Assembly: GCF_003403035.1 (NCBI RefSeq) | Contig: NZ_QURN01000001.1 | Span: 248,001-312,000 of the forward strand | Reading direction: 5' to 3' | Length of the DNA: 64,000 nt | Source of the DNA: Mesorhizobium denitrificans | GTDB lineage: Bacteria; Pseudomonadota; Alphaproteobacteria; Rhizobiales; Rhizobiaceae | Position numbers and translations under genes: made by a program | In this document: in pieces, positions 18,230 to 26,408 of the stretch | How the letters are laid out: every line of letters begins with the position of its first letter | Position numbering within the stretch: the first letter of the stretch is position 1 | The notes under the pieces: generated by a model | What the model was told of the DNA's origin: nothing | What the model saw: the letters and a program-made list of their open reading frames with translations, nothing else | Database searches by the model: none

Positions 18230-18657
18230 TGGGATAGATTCTCACCTTTGTCGGCGAGGGCATTATGTGCTCGCGTATGCTTTGGCTGCCACGCGGCGAC
18301 GCGCTGATCCCCAGATAATTCAAGAGATTTTTCGAACGGGTGCGGACGTCGTGGCGCGCCTGGATGGCGCCATTCTGCGCCTCGGATCACTCCCATTTTA
18401 CCCACGCTTCGCGCCTGAAAAGCCCTTATGGGCTAATGAAAGACGAGCCTGCTTTGGCTCGGATTAGGGCTACATGACGGACAGGTGACAAATATCAGCT
18501 CACCCTATCGCAGTATAGGATAAATAGATTTTCCTTATTGTTTACCCACTCCTACCTTTGTCTGAGGACGAAACGCATCAGCAAGTTCGGACTGGTGGGC
18601 GCTGAAAGGCGCACGTCTCAAACATCGCAGAATGTGACACCGAATGGGGAACCCACA
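18230..18657. other. Intergenic region between phnW and phnS
   Basis: 428 bp without a convincing gene. It contains a small hairpin (AGCCC-TTAT-GGGCT, 18421-18434) that could end phnW transcription weakly, and an inverted repeat GGTGA-N11-TCACC at 18484-18504 followed by AT-rich sequence that may be the phnS promoter. The phnS ATG has a GGGGA ribosome site. No third copy of the 30-bp phn element is evident. Confidence 0.5.
18484..18504. promoter_or_regulatory. Inverted repeat upstream of phnS
   Basis: GGTGA and TCACC arms separated by 11 bases, about 155 bp before the phnS start. Size and spacing suit a dimeric regulator, but nothing identifies which. Confidence 0.3.
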
Positions 18658-19679
18658 ATGAAATCCACCGTCATTTCTATCGTCGCGGGTCTGGCTGCGA
18701 CACTTGCAGCTTCCGCTGCTTTTGCTGAGACGAACCTGACCGTCTATACCGCGGTCGAAGCTGTTGATCTCGACCGCTACAAAGAGACATTCGAGAAGGC
18801 CAATCCCGACATTAAGATCAACTGGGTGCGCGACTCCACAGGCGTTATGACCGCCAAGCTGCTCGCGGAAAAAGACAATCCGCAGGCTGATGTTGTGTGG
18901 GGCCTTGCTGCGACATCGCTGCTGCTGCTTAAGGGCGAGGGCATGCTTGAGCCTTATGCGCCGGCAGGGGTCGAAAAGCTCGACCCCCGTTTCGTGGACA
19001 CCAGTACACCTCCGTCCTGGACCGGCATGGACGCTTATGTGGCCGCGGTCTGTTTCAACACAGTGGAAGCCGAAAAGATCGGTCTGCCCGCGCCGAAAAG
19101 CTGGAAGGATCTGACCAAGCCCGAATACAAGGGCCATGTCGTCATGCCGAACCCGAATTCGTCCGGCACCGGTTCTTGGATGTGTCAGCCTGGATCCAGA
19201 TGTTCGGCGAGGAAGAGGCCTGGAAGTTCATGGATGGTCTCCACGAAAACATCTCCGCTTACACGCATTCCGGCTCCAAGCCCTGCAAGATGGCAGGTGC
19301 TGGTGAAACCATTGTTGGCGTTTCGTTTGAATTTCCGGGCGCCAAGGCGAAATCGGCTGGCGCGCCCATCGAAATCATCTTCCCGGAAGAAGGCTCCGGC
19401 TGGGAAGCAGAAGCCACCGCCATCATCGCGGGTACGGCCAATCTGGAAGCCGCGCAGAAGCTCGTTGACTTCTCAGTCTCCAAGGAAGCTAACGAGATGT
19501 ACAATCAAGGTTATGCCGTTCTCGCTTACCCCGGTATTGCCAAGCCGGTCGAAAACCTGCCCGCCAACGTTGCCGATCACATGATCAAGAATGATTTCGA
19601 ATGGGCGGCGAACAACCGCAAGAACATTCTGACGGAATGGGCCAAGCGCTACGACTCCAAGTCGGAACCCAAGACCTGA
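18658..19679 (+). pseudogene. phnS: 2-aminoethylphosphonate ABC importer, substrate-binding protein PhnS, with a frameshift
   Basis: Periplasmic binding protein for 2-aminoethylphosphonate, about 340 residues if intact, with a Sec signal peptide (residues 1-22, ending ASAAFAE). The frame from 18658 reads normally to NPNSSGTG at 19173, then turns into unrelated sequence. The rest of the protein ([13 protein letters not shown]... to KSEPKT) continues in another frame from 19176. One missing T in the GGTTCTTGG stretch at 19171-19179 explains this: GGTTTCTTGG would restore GTGFLDVSAW. The remaining sequence shows no further damage. This could be a recent mutation or a homopolymer sequencing error. 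Confidence 0.88.
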
Positions 19680-19687
19680 TCGAACAG

Positions 19688-19713
19688 AAGGGCGTCGCAA
19701 AAGCGGCGCCCTT
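19688..19713 (+). terminator. Hairpin between phnS and phnT (attenuator or mRNA stabiliser)
   Basis: Arms AAGGGCGTCGC (19688-19698) and GCGGCGCCCTT (19703-19713) form an 11-bp stem with one G-U pair and an AAAA loop, followed by a short T/C-rich run. Such hairpins after binding-protein genes often protect that message or reduce expression of the downstream ATPase and permease. Confidence 0.6.
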
Positions 19714-19739
19714 CTTCAATTCAACGTCTGGTGGAGGCG

Positions 19740-20903
19740 ATGAGACACGTGACCGTATCCGAGGCGGCGACGCCGGTAAGATCTGCACCGGATATGCAGG
19801 GGGCGCACCCTGCGGCGGCAGATTATCTTGCCATCGACAATATATGGAAATCGTTCGGCGATTTTCTGGCGCTGAAAGGCGTGTCGCTCTCGATCAAAGA
19901 CGGTGAGTTCGTCTGCTTTCTAGGTCCATCCGGTTGCGGCAAGACCACGCTCCTGCGCGCTATCGCGGGGCTTGACCTGCAAACGCTGGGCACGATCCAA
20001 CAGGCCGGTAGGGACATTTCCACCCTGCCTCCCTCGAAACGCGACTATGGCATTGTGTTTCAATCCTACGCGCTGTTTCCGAATCTGACTATCGAGAAGA
20101 ACATTGCATTTGGCTTGGAAAACGCAAACCGTCCCAAGGCCGAAATCAAGGCTCGGGTGGCAGAACTGCTGGAACTCGTCGGGCTTTCCAGTCAAGCGAA
20201 GAAATATCCGGCACAGCTTTCCGGTGGTCAGCAACAGCGCATTGCTCTTGCCCGCGCCATGGCGGTTTCGCCCGGCTTGCTGCTGCTGGATGAGCCGCTT
20301 TCGGCGCTCGACGCCAAGGTGCGTGTTCACCTTCGCCACGAAATAAAGGAGTTGCAGCGCAAGCTCGGTGTAACAACCATCATGGTTACGCACGATCAGG
20401 AAGAAGCGCTCTCAATGGCCGACCGTATCGTCGTGATGAACCACGGCGTGATCGAGCAGATCGGCACCCCAACAGAAGTTTATAGGCACCCAAAAACGCT
20501 GTTCGTTGCCGACTTCATAGGCGAGACGAACCAGTTTCCCGCAAAGGTAACGGATACTGGACGCGTCGCATTGGGCGGCACCGACCTTGTCTGCGCGCCG
20601 CACGATATCGCCCCCGGCAGCGAAGTGACAGCGGTGATCCGCCCCGTGGACGTCATTCCCCATTCGCTCGACGGCACTGAGCAGATAGGCACGCCTGAAA
20701 ACCTGATCGACGTGACCGTTGACCAGATGGAATTCCTCGGCAGTTTCTGGCGCTGCCGCCTTGCCTCGCCACGCTTCGGCGAGAACATTCTCGTAGCCGA
20801 TTTCTCCCTCAATGCCGTGCGTCGGCTTGGAATCGAAACCGGCGGCCAGATGCGCGCGGAACTACCGCAAGGCCGCATGCTGGTCTTTGCGAAGGCTGGC
20901 TGA
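19740..20903 (+). CDS. phnT: 2-aminoethylphosphonate ABC importer, ATP-binding protein PhnT
   Basis: ATPase of the phosphonate importer. Walker A GPSGCGKTT, signature LSGGQQQRIALARA, Walker [13 protein letters not shown] and the switch histidine in VTHDQEEA are all intact, and a C-terminal TOBE-type regulatory domain follows (about residues 270-387). I chose the ATG at 19740; GTG at 19731 is the alternative, and the GGAGG between them is close to the ATG. Its stop lies 1 bp before the permease start. The gene is full length (387 residues) although phnS is broken. Confidence 0.92.
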   Translation: MRHVTVSEAATPVRSAPDMQGAHPAAADYLAIDNIWKSFGDFLALKGVSLSIKDGEFVCFLGPSGCGKTTLLRAIAGLDLQTLGTIQQAGRDISTLPPSKRDYGIVFQSYALFPNLTIEKNIAFGLENANRPKAEIKARVAELLELVGLSSQAKKYPAQLSGGQQQRIALARAMAVSPGLLLLDEPLSALDAKVRVHLRHEIKELQRKLGVTTIMVTHDQEEALSMADRIVVMNHGVIEQIGTPTEVYRHPKTLFVADFIGETNQFPAKVTDTGRVALGGTDLVCAPHDIAPGSEVTAVIRPVDVIPHSLDGTEQIGTPENLIDVTVDQMEFLGSFWRCRLASPRFGENILVADFSLNAVRRLGIETGGQMRAELPQGRMLVFAKAG

Positions 20904-20904
20904 C

Positions 20905-22917
20905 ATGTCGGTCGCAACAGCCACGATGCCCAGGGGCCGGACGCTGCGCCCGCAACTTTCCTCCGACGACATGGTCAAGCGCGGCCTGATGCTCGTCATC
21001 TCGCTTTATCTGATAGTTGCGCTGGCATTGCCGCTTTACGTGCTGCTGTCGAAATCGCTTTCGACTTATCAGTTCGACCTGAACATCTTCGAAATTCAGC
21101 GCAGCGACGAGACGGGCACAAATTTCAGCCCAGCACGAACAGTGGCGGACCTGAATGCCGAAGTGAATGCGATCACGCCGGACCAACTCAATACAAGCTC
21201 CGATGGACGGCTGCATGTTACCGGCCTGTTTCAGGACTTTTCCTTCCGCAGCCCGGTCAAATACCGCATTCGTGCCACGACCGATAACGCATCCTTCCTG
21301 GTCGGCTCGGAACTGAAGCGTGGCAAGGACTGGGTGGAACTGGATTCCAACACATTCCGTCGCGTCGTGTTGCGGCCCGTGAGCACGATCGGCCTCGACA
21401 ATTTCGTCAGCTATTTCTCGACACCGGCACTTGCGAAATCCATCGGCAACTCCCTGTTGATGGGTGTGATCAGCACTGTACTCGTCATAGGCATTGCCTT
21501 CGGCCTCGGTTATGCGCTCAACCGAAGCCGGATGCCCTTCAAAAGCGTATTCCGGCTGATCGTGACTATTCCCATTCTGGTACCTTCGCTGCTGCCGGGT
21601 ATCGCGCTGGTTTATCTGTTCGGGAACCAAGGCCTGCTCAAAAACTGGATGATGGGCTATTCCATCTATGGCCCGATCGGCATCGTGATCGGTTCGGTAT
21701 TCTTCACGCTGCCACATGCGCTGCTGATCATCTCTACCGCATTGTCGGTGGCTGATGCGCGACACTATGAGGCCGCAGCGTCTCTGCGGGCGTCAAAATG
21801 GCGTACCTTCTGGACCGTCACGGTTCCCGGTGCCCGTTACGGTATAATCTCCGCGGCCTTTGTCGTGTTCACCATGGTAATCACCGATTTCGGTCTGCCG
21901 AAGGTGATCGGCGGGCAATACAACATGCTCGCCGTCGATATCTACAAGCAGGTTATCGGCCAGCAAAATTTCGAAATGGGCGCGGTCGTATCGGTGCTGC
22001 TGCTGGTGCCTGCTGTGGTCGCATTCTTCGTTGATCGAGCCATCCAGAAAAAGCAGGTCGCGCTGCTCTCCGCGCGTTCGGTTCCGTATGATCCCAAACC
22101 TAATCCGGGGTTCGACTGGGGATGCTTTGCATATTGTAGCCTGATAGCGGCTTTCATTCTTGTCATGATCGGAGTGTGCCAGCTTGCTGCAACGGTGAAG
22201 TTCTGGCCTTACGACCTGACGCTCAGCATGCGCAACTTCCGCTTCGACCTGATGGATGGCGGCGGATGGGGTGCCTATCACAACTCAATCAAAATGGCTC
22301 TGCTCACTGCTTTCTTCGGTACGGTCATCGTGTTTACCGGGGCTTATATGGTTGAGAAGAGCGACGGCTTTCGAATTGGGCGCTCAATGTTCCAGTTCCT
22401 CGCGATGCTGCCGATGGCGGTGCCGGGTATGGTGCTGGGTCTTGCTTACATTTTCTTCTTCAACAATCCGGCCAATCCGCTGAACACGATCTACGGCACC
22501 ATGACCATTCTGGTCGTGTGTACGGTGACGCACTTCTATACAGTTTCGCACCTGACGGCCCTGACCGCGCTCAAGCAAATGGACCGCGAGTTCGAGCCTG
22601 TAGCGGCTTCGCTGAAGCAGCCTTTCCATAAGCTGTTCTTCCGTGTGACCGTGCCGGTCTGCCTGCCTGCCATCCTCGATATTGCGATCTATCTGTTCGT
22701 CAATGCGATGACGACGGTTTCGGCGGTCGTATTCCTGTATTCGACGCAAACGCAGCTTGCCTCCGTCGCAGTGTTGAACATGGACGATGCGGGCGATATC
22801 GCGCCGGCTGCGGCGATGGGCATGATGATCTTCTACACCAATGTCTTCGCCCGATTGGTGCATGGCGTGATTTCACGGTTCTTGCTCGTGCGCACGCAAA
22901 CCTGGCGTAAGCGTTAG
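20905..22917 (+). CDS. phnU: 2-aminoethylphosphonate ABC importer, fused double permease (PhnU-PhnV type)
   Basis: Single 670-residue membrane protein holding two Binding-protein-dependent permease domains, as in FbpB-type importers. The first EAA loop is around YEAAASLRASKWRTFWTVTVPGA and the second around EPVAASLKQPFHKLFFRVTVP, each after several membrane segments. Between the first membrane helix (about residues 30-50) and the second is an insert of about 120 hydrophilic residues, probably periplasmic. The ATG at 20905 follows the phnT stop directly; the frame is open further upstream but overlaps phnT. Ends the importer operon. Confidence 0.9.
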   Translation: MSVATATMPRGRTLRPQLSSDDMVKRGLMLVISLYLIVALALPLYVLLSKSLSTYQFDLNIFEIQRSDETGTNFSPARTVADLNAEVNAITPDQLNTSSDGRLHVTGLFQDFSFRSPVKYRIRATTDNASFLVGSELKRGKDWVELDSNTFRRVVLRPVSTIGLDNFVSYFSTPALAKSIGNSLLMGVISTVLVIGIAFGLGYALNRSRMPFKSVFRLIVTIPILVPSLLPGIALVYLFGNQGLLKNWMMGYSIYGPIGIVIGSVFFTLPHALLIISTALSVADARHYEAAASLRASKWRTFWTVTVPGARYGIISAAFVVFTMVITDFGLPKVIGGQYNMLAVDIYKQVIGQQNFEMGAVVSVLLLVPAVVAFFVDRAIQKKQVALLSARSVPYDPKPNPGFDWGCFAYCSLIAAFILVMIGVCQLAATVKFWPYDLTLSMRNFRFDLMDGGGWGAYHNSIKMALLTAFFGTVIVFTGAYMVEKSDGFRIGRSMFQFLAMLPMAVPGMVLGLAYIFFFNNPANPLNTIYGTMTILVVCTVTHFYTVSHLTALTALKQMDREFEPVAASLKQPFHKLFFRVTVPVCLPAILDIAIYLFVNAMTTVSAVVFLYSTQTQLASVAVLNMDDAGDIAPAAAMGMMIFYTNVFARLVHGVISRFLLVRTQTWRKR

Positions 22918-22924
22918 ATGTTCG

Positions 22925-22946
22925 AAACAAATGCGCAAACTTGTTT
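22925..22946. repeat. Inverted repeat downstream of the phosphonate permease gene
   Basis: AAACAA and TTGTTT arms separated by 10 bases, in the 128-bp gap between the permease and the FAD oxidoreductase gene. It may be an operator for the oxidoreductase gene or a weak hairpin; the stem is AT-rich and has no following T-run. Confidence 0.3.
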
Positions 22947-23045
22947 GTGACGCTTTGCTGAGGCGCGCGTTCGGTTCGCCATAATTCATTGCGGCCTGCG
23001 CCAACGGGCCCACCCCACCGCTTTCGATATTCAAAGGTAACGGAC

Positions 23046-24296
23046 ATGCAAAACTACATCGACAAAGCAGACGTTGTCATTATTGGAGGCGGTGTTGTCG
23101 GGGTATCCGCCGCCTGGCATCTGATCGAGGCTGGAATCAGCGATGTGCTCGTATTGGAACGAAATGAGCTCGCCAGCGGGGCCACATCACGAGCGGCTGG
23201 GTTGCTTGATCATGGGTCTGGCGATGCCAACAGAATCAAGATGGTTACCAGAACCCGGGAGGACATTGTAAAGCTCGAAGAAACCCTCGGCGAGTCCGTG
23301 GGATTTCATCAACATGGCAGCGTGAGCGCTATATTCAGCGAAGCTCACTTGCAAAAGATGCGCACGGCAGAGGACGCGATGCGCGCGTTATCTATCGGTA
23401 TTCATGAAATCGACCGACAAGAAGCTAAAGAGCATGTTCCTTGGCTTAAATCCGATGCGGCACTTCGTATTATCTTCGTTCCGGAAGACGGCTATCTCGA
23501 TGGTGCGCTGCTCACCGCGGCATATGCCCGTGCCGCCAGAAAGGGAGGCGCAAGGATCAAGCGCGGTATAGAAGTAACCGGCTTGTTGGAAGACGGCGGG
23601 GAGGTCGTCGGCGTCGCAACACGATCCGGTGAGATACGCGCTCGCTGGGTAGTCTGCGCAGCCGGTGTATGGGGAATCTCGCTCGCGTCTTCATTTAACT
23701 TTAGGCTTGCGGGCGCGCCGACCCGTAGCCACTATTGGATCACAGCGCCTGACGGCAACGGCCCATCAGATCAGCCCACCGTGATGTTGCCAGACATGCA
23801 AGCATATATACGCCCCGAGGTTGGCGGCTTGCTGGTCGGTTTGCGAGAGCCCAAATCCAAAACATACGACCCAGGCGAACTGGATAGCGACATGGGTGCT
23901 ATGAATCTCATCGACGAGGCTGAGGATATGGACATCCTGATCGATCAGGCCAATGCGCTGAAACCAGTTGTCCCAGGAATCGACGAATGGCGTTTCGCCC
24001 ACCATATCGCGGGATTGACGATGTACACCCCTGACGGCAAGTTCCTGCTGGGGCGACCGAAGGGATCGTCCGGCGTGATCATCGCTGGCGGTTGCTGTGG
24101 ATCCGGTCTCGCCGCCTCTGGTGGTTTCGGGTCGGTGATCGCCGCGATCGTTACAGGTCAGCCTACTGACATCGACACAAGCATATACGATCCTAATCGC
24201 TTCGGCCCAGTGGATCCCTATAGCCTGGATTTCCGCGAGCGCTGCGCGGCCGCGAGGCTGCGAAAAGGTGGCGGAAATCCTGTCCTGAATGCTTGA
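23046..24296 (+). CDS. FAD-dependent oxidoreductase, DAO/sarcosine oxidase family
   Basis: Flavoenzyme of the D-amino acid oxidase/glycine oxidase/dimethylglycine dehydrogenase fold, 416 residues. The N-terminal dinucleotide motif VVIIGGGVVGVSAAWHL (about residues 9-25) and ERNELASGATSRAAG (about 38-52) are typical. The C-terminal GKFLLGRPKG and GGCCGSGLAASGG segments close the FAD site. The ATG at 23046 has AAAGG upstream. It follows the phosphonate importer operon on the same strand, so oxidation of the amine of an aminophosphonate or of an N-alkyl derivative is a plausible job; a link to other amines is equally possible. Confidence 0.85.
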   Translation: MQNYIDKADVVIIGGGVVGVSAAWHLIEAGISDVLVLERNELASGATSRAAGLLDHGSGDANRIKMVTRTREDIVKLEETLGESVGFHQHGSVSAIFSEAHLQKMRTAEDAMRALSIGIHEIDRQEAKEHVPWLKSDAALRIIFVPEDGYLDGALLTAAYARAARKGGARIKRGIEVTGLLEDGGEVVGVATRSGEIRARWVVCAAGVWGISLASSFNFRLAGAPTRSHYWITAPDGNGPSDQPTVMLPDMQAYIRPEVGGLLVGLREPKSKTYDPGELDSDMGAMNLIDEAEDMDILIDQANALKPVVPGIDEWRFAHHIAGLTMYTPDGKFLLGRPKGSSGVIIAGGCCGSGLAASGGFGSVIAAIVTGQPTDIDTSIYDPNRFGPVDPYSLDFRERCAAARLRKGGGNPVLNA

Positions 24297-24371
24297 TCCC
24301 AAGCTTTTATCAACCGATATCCGAATTCAGGCCAAGTCAGGGTTCGGATGAACGTGGCCGCGTATACTATG

Positions 24372-25352
24372 TTACTTCGTGCCGGCCGCTTTGGTGGGGA
24401 TGGTCGAAGTTTTCGCCTTCGTCGCCGCGCCGTTCGCCTTCGCCCGACGGGAATTGGGGTGAACACTTGCGCCTAGTATGCCTTCCGACATGCCGATGAC
24501 CTGGGACGAACTGCCGACGATGAGCGGGTCGGGGCCGGTGACAACCGATGCGTCCTTGTCCGGATATGGCAGGGCCTGCAGAAAATGCTGCATGGCGTTC
24601 AACCGCGCACGCTTCTTGTCGTCCGACTTCACCACCGTCCACGGCGCGTCTGCGGTGTCGGTATAGAAGAACATTGCTTCCTTGGCCTCGGTGTACTCGT
24701 CCCACTTGTCGAGTGACGCCTTGTCGATGGGCGACAGCTTCCAGCGTTTGAGCGGGTCGTTCTCCCGCTGATCGAACCGGCGCCGCTGCTCCTCCTGCGT
24801 GACGGAAAACCAGAATTTGAAGAGACGGATGCCGGAGCGCACAAACATGCGCTCCAGTTCCGGTGCCTCGCGCATGAATTCGAGATAGTCGTTGGGGTGG
24901 CAGAAGCCCATAACGCGCTCAACGCCGGCGCGATTGTACCATGAACGGTCGAACAGGACGATTTCACCGCCGGCCGGGAGATGGTTGATGTATCGCTGGA
25001 AGTACCAGCTGGTGGCTTCCCGCTCGCTCGGCTTTTCGAGTGCGATCACCTTTGCGCCGCGCGGGTTCAGATGCTCCATGAAGCGCTTTATGGTTCCGCC
25101 CTTGCCAGCGGCATCCCGCCCTTCGAACAGCACCACCACCCTCTGGTTGGTTTGCTTGATCCAGTCCTGTGCCTTAAGCAATTCGATTTGCAGACCGGCC
25201 TTGCGCGCCTCGTAGTCTGATTGGCTCATCCGGTCCTTGTACGGATATTCGCCAGTCTCGAAGCCCCGCTGCAGCGTGTCCGGGCCACCTGTCAGCGCGG
25301 GAGTATCGGCAAGAGCCACCGGGTCTGGTTCCATTGCGTTCATCTTCACCAT
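24372..25352 (-). CDS. ppk2: Polyphosphate kinase 2 (PPK2)
   Basis: Transfers phosphate between polyphosphate and nucleotides (GDP/ADP to GTP/ATP, or reverse). The 326-residue protein has the single PPK2 domain with Walker A GRDAAGKGG (residues 78-86), lid sequence, and Walker B VLFDRSWYNRAGVERVMG (132-149). The last 40 or so residues are basic and Ala/Thr/Lys-rich, likely disordered. A perfect FNR/FixK box lies upstream, so it should rise under low oxygen. It is convergent with the FAD oxidoreductase gene and not part of an operon. Confidence 0.95.
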   Translation of the reverse strand: MVKMNAMEPDPVALADTPALTGGPDTLQRGFETGEYPYKDRMSQSDYEARKAGLQIELLKAQDWIKQTNQRVVVLFEGRDAAGKGGTIKRFMEHLNPRGAKVIALEKPSEREATSWYFQRYINHLPAGGEIVLFDRSWYNRAGVERVMGFCHPNDYLEFMREAPELERMFVRSGIRLFKFWFSVTQEEQRRRFDQRENDPLKRWKLSPIDKASLDKWDEYTEAKEAMFFYTDTADAPWTVVKSDDKKRARLNAMQHFLQALPYPDKDASVVTGPDPLIVGSSSQVIGMSEGILGASVHPNSRRAKANGAATKAKTSTIPTKAAGTK

Positions 25353-25690
25353 TGTTGTGCGTATTGTGAATAGAATATATCGGACGCCGCGCGCCTCACC
25401 TTGATACAGATCAAACGTGCGCGAACCGCCCCAAAATCATAGTCTTCAAAGCTCAGGCCAGTCCTATTCGATCAGCGCGCGTTCGGCTGTACTGCCGAGA
25501 TATTCGTTGCCGTTTTCCCGTTTGCTATCGCAAATATGAGCTCAGCGATTTCACTGGGTTGCCCGAGCAGTTAGTTTGAGAATGGACATTTGATCTGATA
25601 ATCGCACGCAGATTTTTTCTGCGGGGTTCAACACTTTATTTTTGGCTCGATTTGACGATGATGTGATGAAGCAGATCGTGGAGAGGACTG
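25353..25690. other. Divergent intergenic region between ppk2 and the HhH protein gene
   Basis: 338 bp holding the ppk2 promoter with its FNR box (25401-25414) and a candidate -10. Nearer the other gene is a hairpin CGCAGA-N5-TCTGCG (25607-25623) and a GGAGAGG ribosome site before the ATG at 25691. No RNA gene seen. Confidence 0.55.
25401..25414 (-). promoter_or_regulatory. Perfect FNR/FixK box upstream of ppk2
   Basis: TTGATACAGATCAA is an exact match to TTGAT-N4-ATCAA. Its centre is about 55 bp from the ppk2 start. A -10-like TATTCT on the minus strand (25372-25377) would put the start point near 25366, so the box sits at about -41.5, the class II activation position. Confidence 0.8.
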
Positions 25691-26326
25691 ATGACATTTT
25701 TCTATATGCTTTTGGCACTCATAGTTGGATTGCTGCTTGGCTGGTTCTTGTGGGGCCGCCAAGGTAGCGAAAAAGACAACCTTCAGCGCGACCTGGAATC
25801 CATGCGTGGCGAACGTGACAGGCTTAAGGCTGATACAGCTCGTTTGACGCGAGAACTTGAAGAATGCGGTAGAGCGCGCGCCGATCTGGAAAGCCAGTTG
25901 CGGAATAAACCTGCCGCATCTGCGCCCGTGGCGTTGCTGTCTACATCGACAGACTCAACTGTCTCTAAACCCGCAACTGGCGAAAGGCCTCCAAAATTGG
26001 CCAAAGCCAAATCGCCGAAGGCACCCACTCAGAAGCCCGCGGCGCCAAATTCTAAACCGGCGAATACATCGAAAAAAGACAACCTGCGACGCCTGATCGG
26101 TATCGGCCCGGTCAACGAGGGAAAGTTGAACAAGCACGGCATCACAACCTTTGCGCAGATCGCTGCATGGACGGCTGCGGATATAAAGCGCGTGGAAGAA
26201 TATCTCGAGTTCGACGGTCGCATCAAGCGCGAGAAATGGGTTCAACAGGCAAAGCTGCTGGCTGCCGGCAAAGAACAGGAATTTGCCAAGCGCTTCCCAA
26301 CAGCGGACAGCGAAAAAAACACTTGA
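25691..26326 (+). CDS. Membrane-anchored coiled-coil protein with C-terminal helix-hairpin-helix domain
   Basis: 211-residue protein of unknown function. Residues 1-21 form one membrane helix ending GWFLWG. Residues 27-75 look like a coiled coil (KDNLQRDLESMRGERDRL). Next is a Lys/Pro/Ala-rich linker (about 80-128), then a helix-hairpin-helix type domain (LRRLIGIGPVNEGKLNKHG, about 132-150) ending in a basic helix. Similar C-terminal domains occur in proteins annotated as 41-kDa complex I-like or flap-endonuclease-like, but no catalytic residues are visible. GGAGAGG precedes the ATG. Stand-alone gene, divergent from ppk2. Confidence 0.8.
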   Translation: MTFFYMLLALIVGLLLGWFLWGRQGSEKDNLQRDLESMRGERDRLKADTARLTRELEECGRARADLESQLRNKPAASAPVALLSTSTDSTVSKPATGERPPKLAKAKSPKAPTQKPAAPNSKPANTSKKDNLRRLIGIGPVNEGKLNKHGITTFAQIAAWTAADIKRVEEYLEFDGRIKREKWVQQAKLLAAGKEQEFAKRFPTADSEKNT

Positions 26327-26348
26327 ACTAGGCAATCATGCCTTGCAG

Positions 26349-26387
26349 GGCGTCGGCGCTTCTTTTTCCATGAGCTGCGCTGACGCC
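26349..26387. repeat. Inverted repeat between convergent genes
   Basis: Arms GGCGTCGGCGC (26349-26359) and GCGCTGACGCC (26377-26387) pair at 10 of 11 positions around a 17-base loop. It sits between the convergent HhH-protein and ABC ATPase genes and could act as a two-way terminator, although the T-rich run is in the loop rather than after the stem. Confidence 0.4.
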
Positions 26388-26408
26388 ATCGGCAAGGTCA
26401 ATGACCCG

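Noticed and set aside
18421-18434. AGCCC-TTAT-GGGCT hairpin as phnW terminator
   Set aside because: Stem of only five pairs and no T-run; kept only as a remark in the intergenic entry.
18516-18545. Possible third copy of the 30-bp phn element before phnS
   Set aside because: Only short AT-rich pieces (GGATA, GATTTT) can be aligned and with gaps, so the similarity is no better than chance in AT-rich sequence.
20809-21765. 318-codon open frame antisense to the phosphonate permease gene
   Set aside because: Charged, low-complexity translation without membrane or enzyme motifs; the sense strand has a strong permease.
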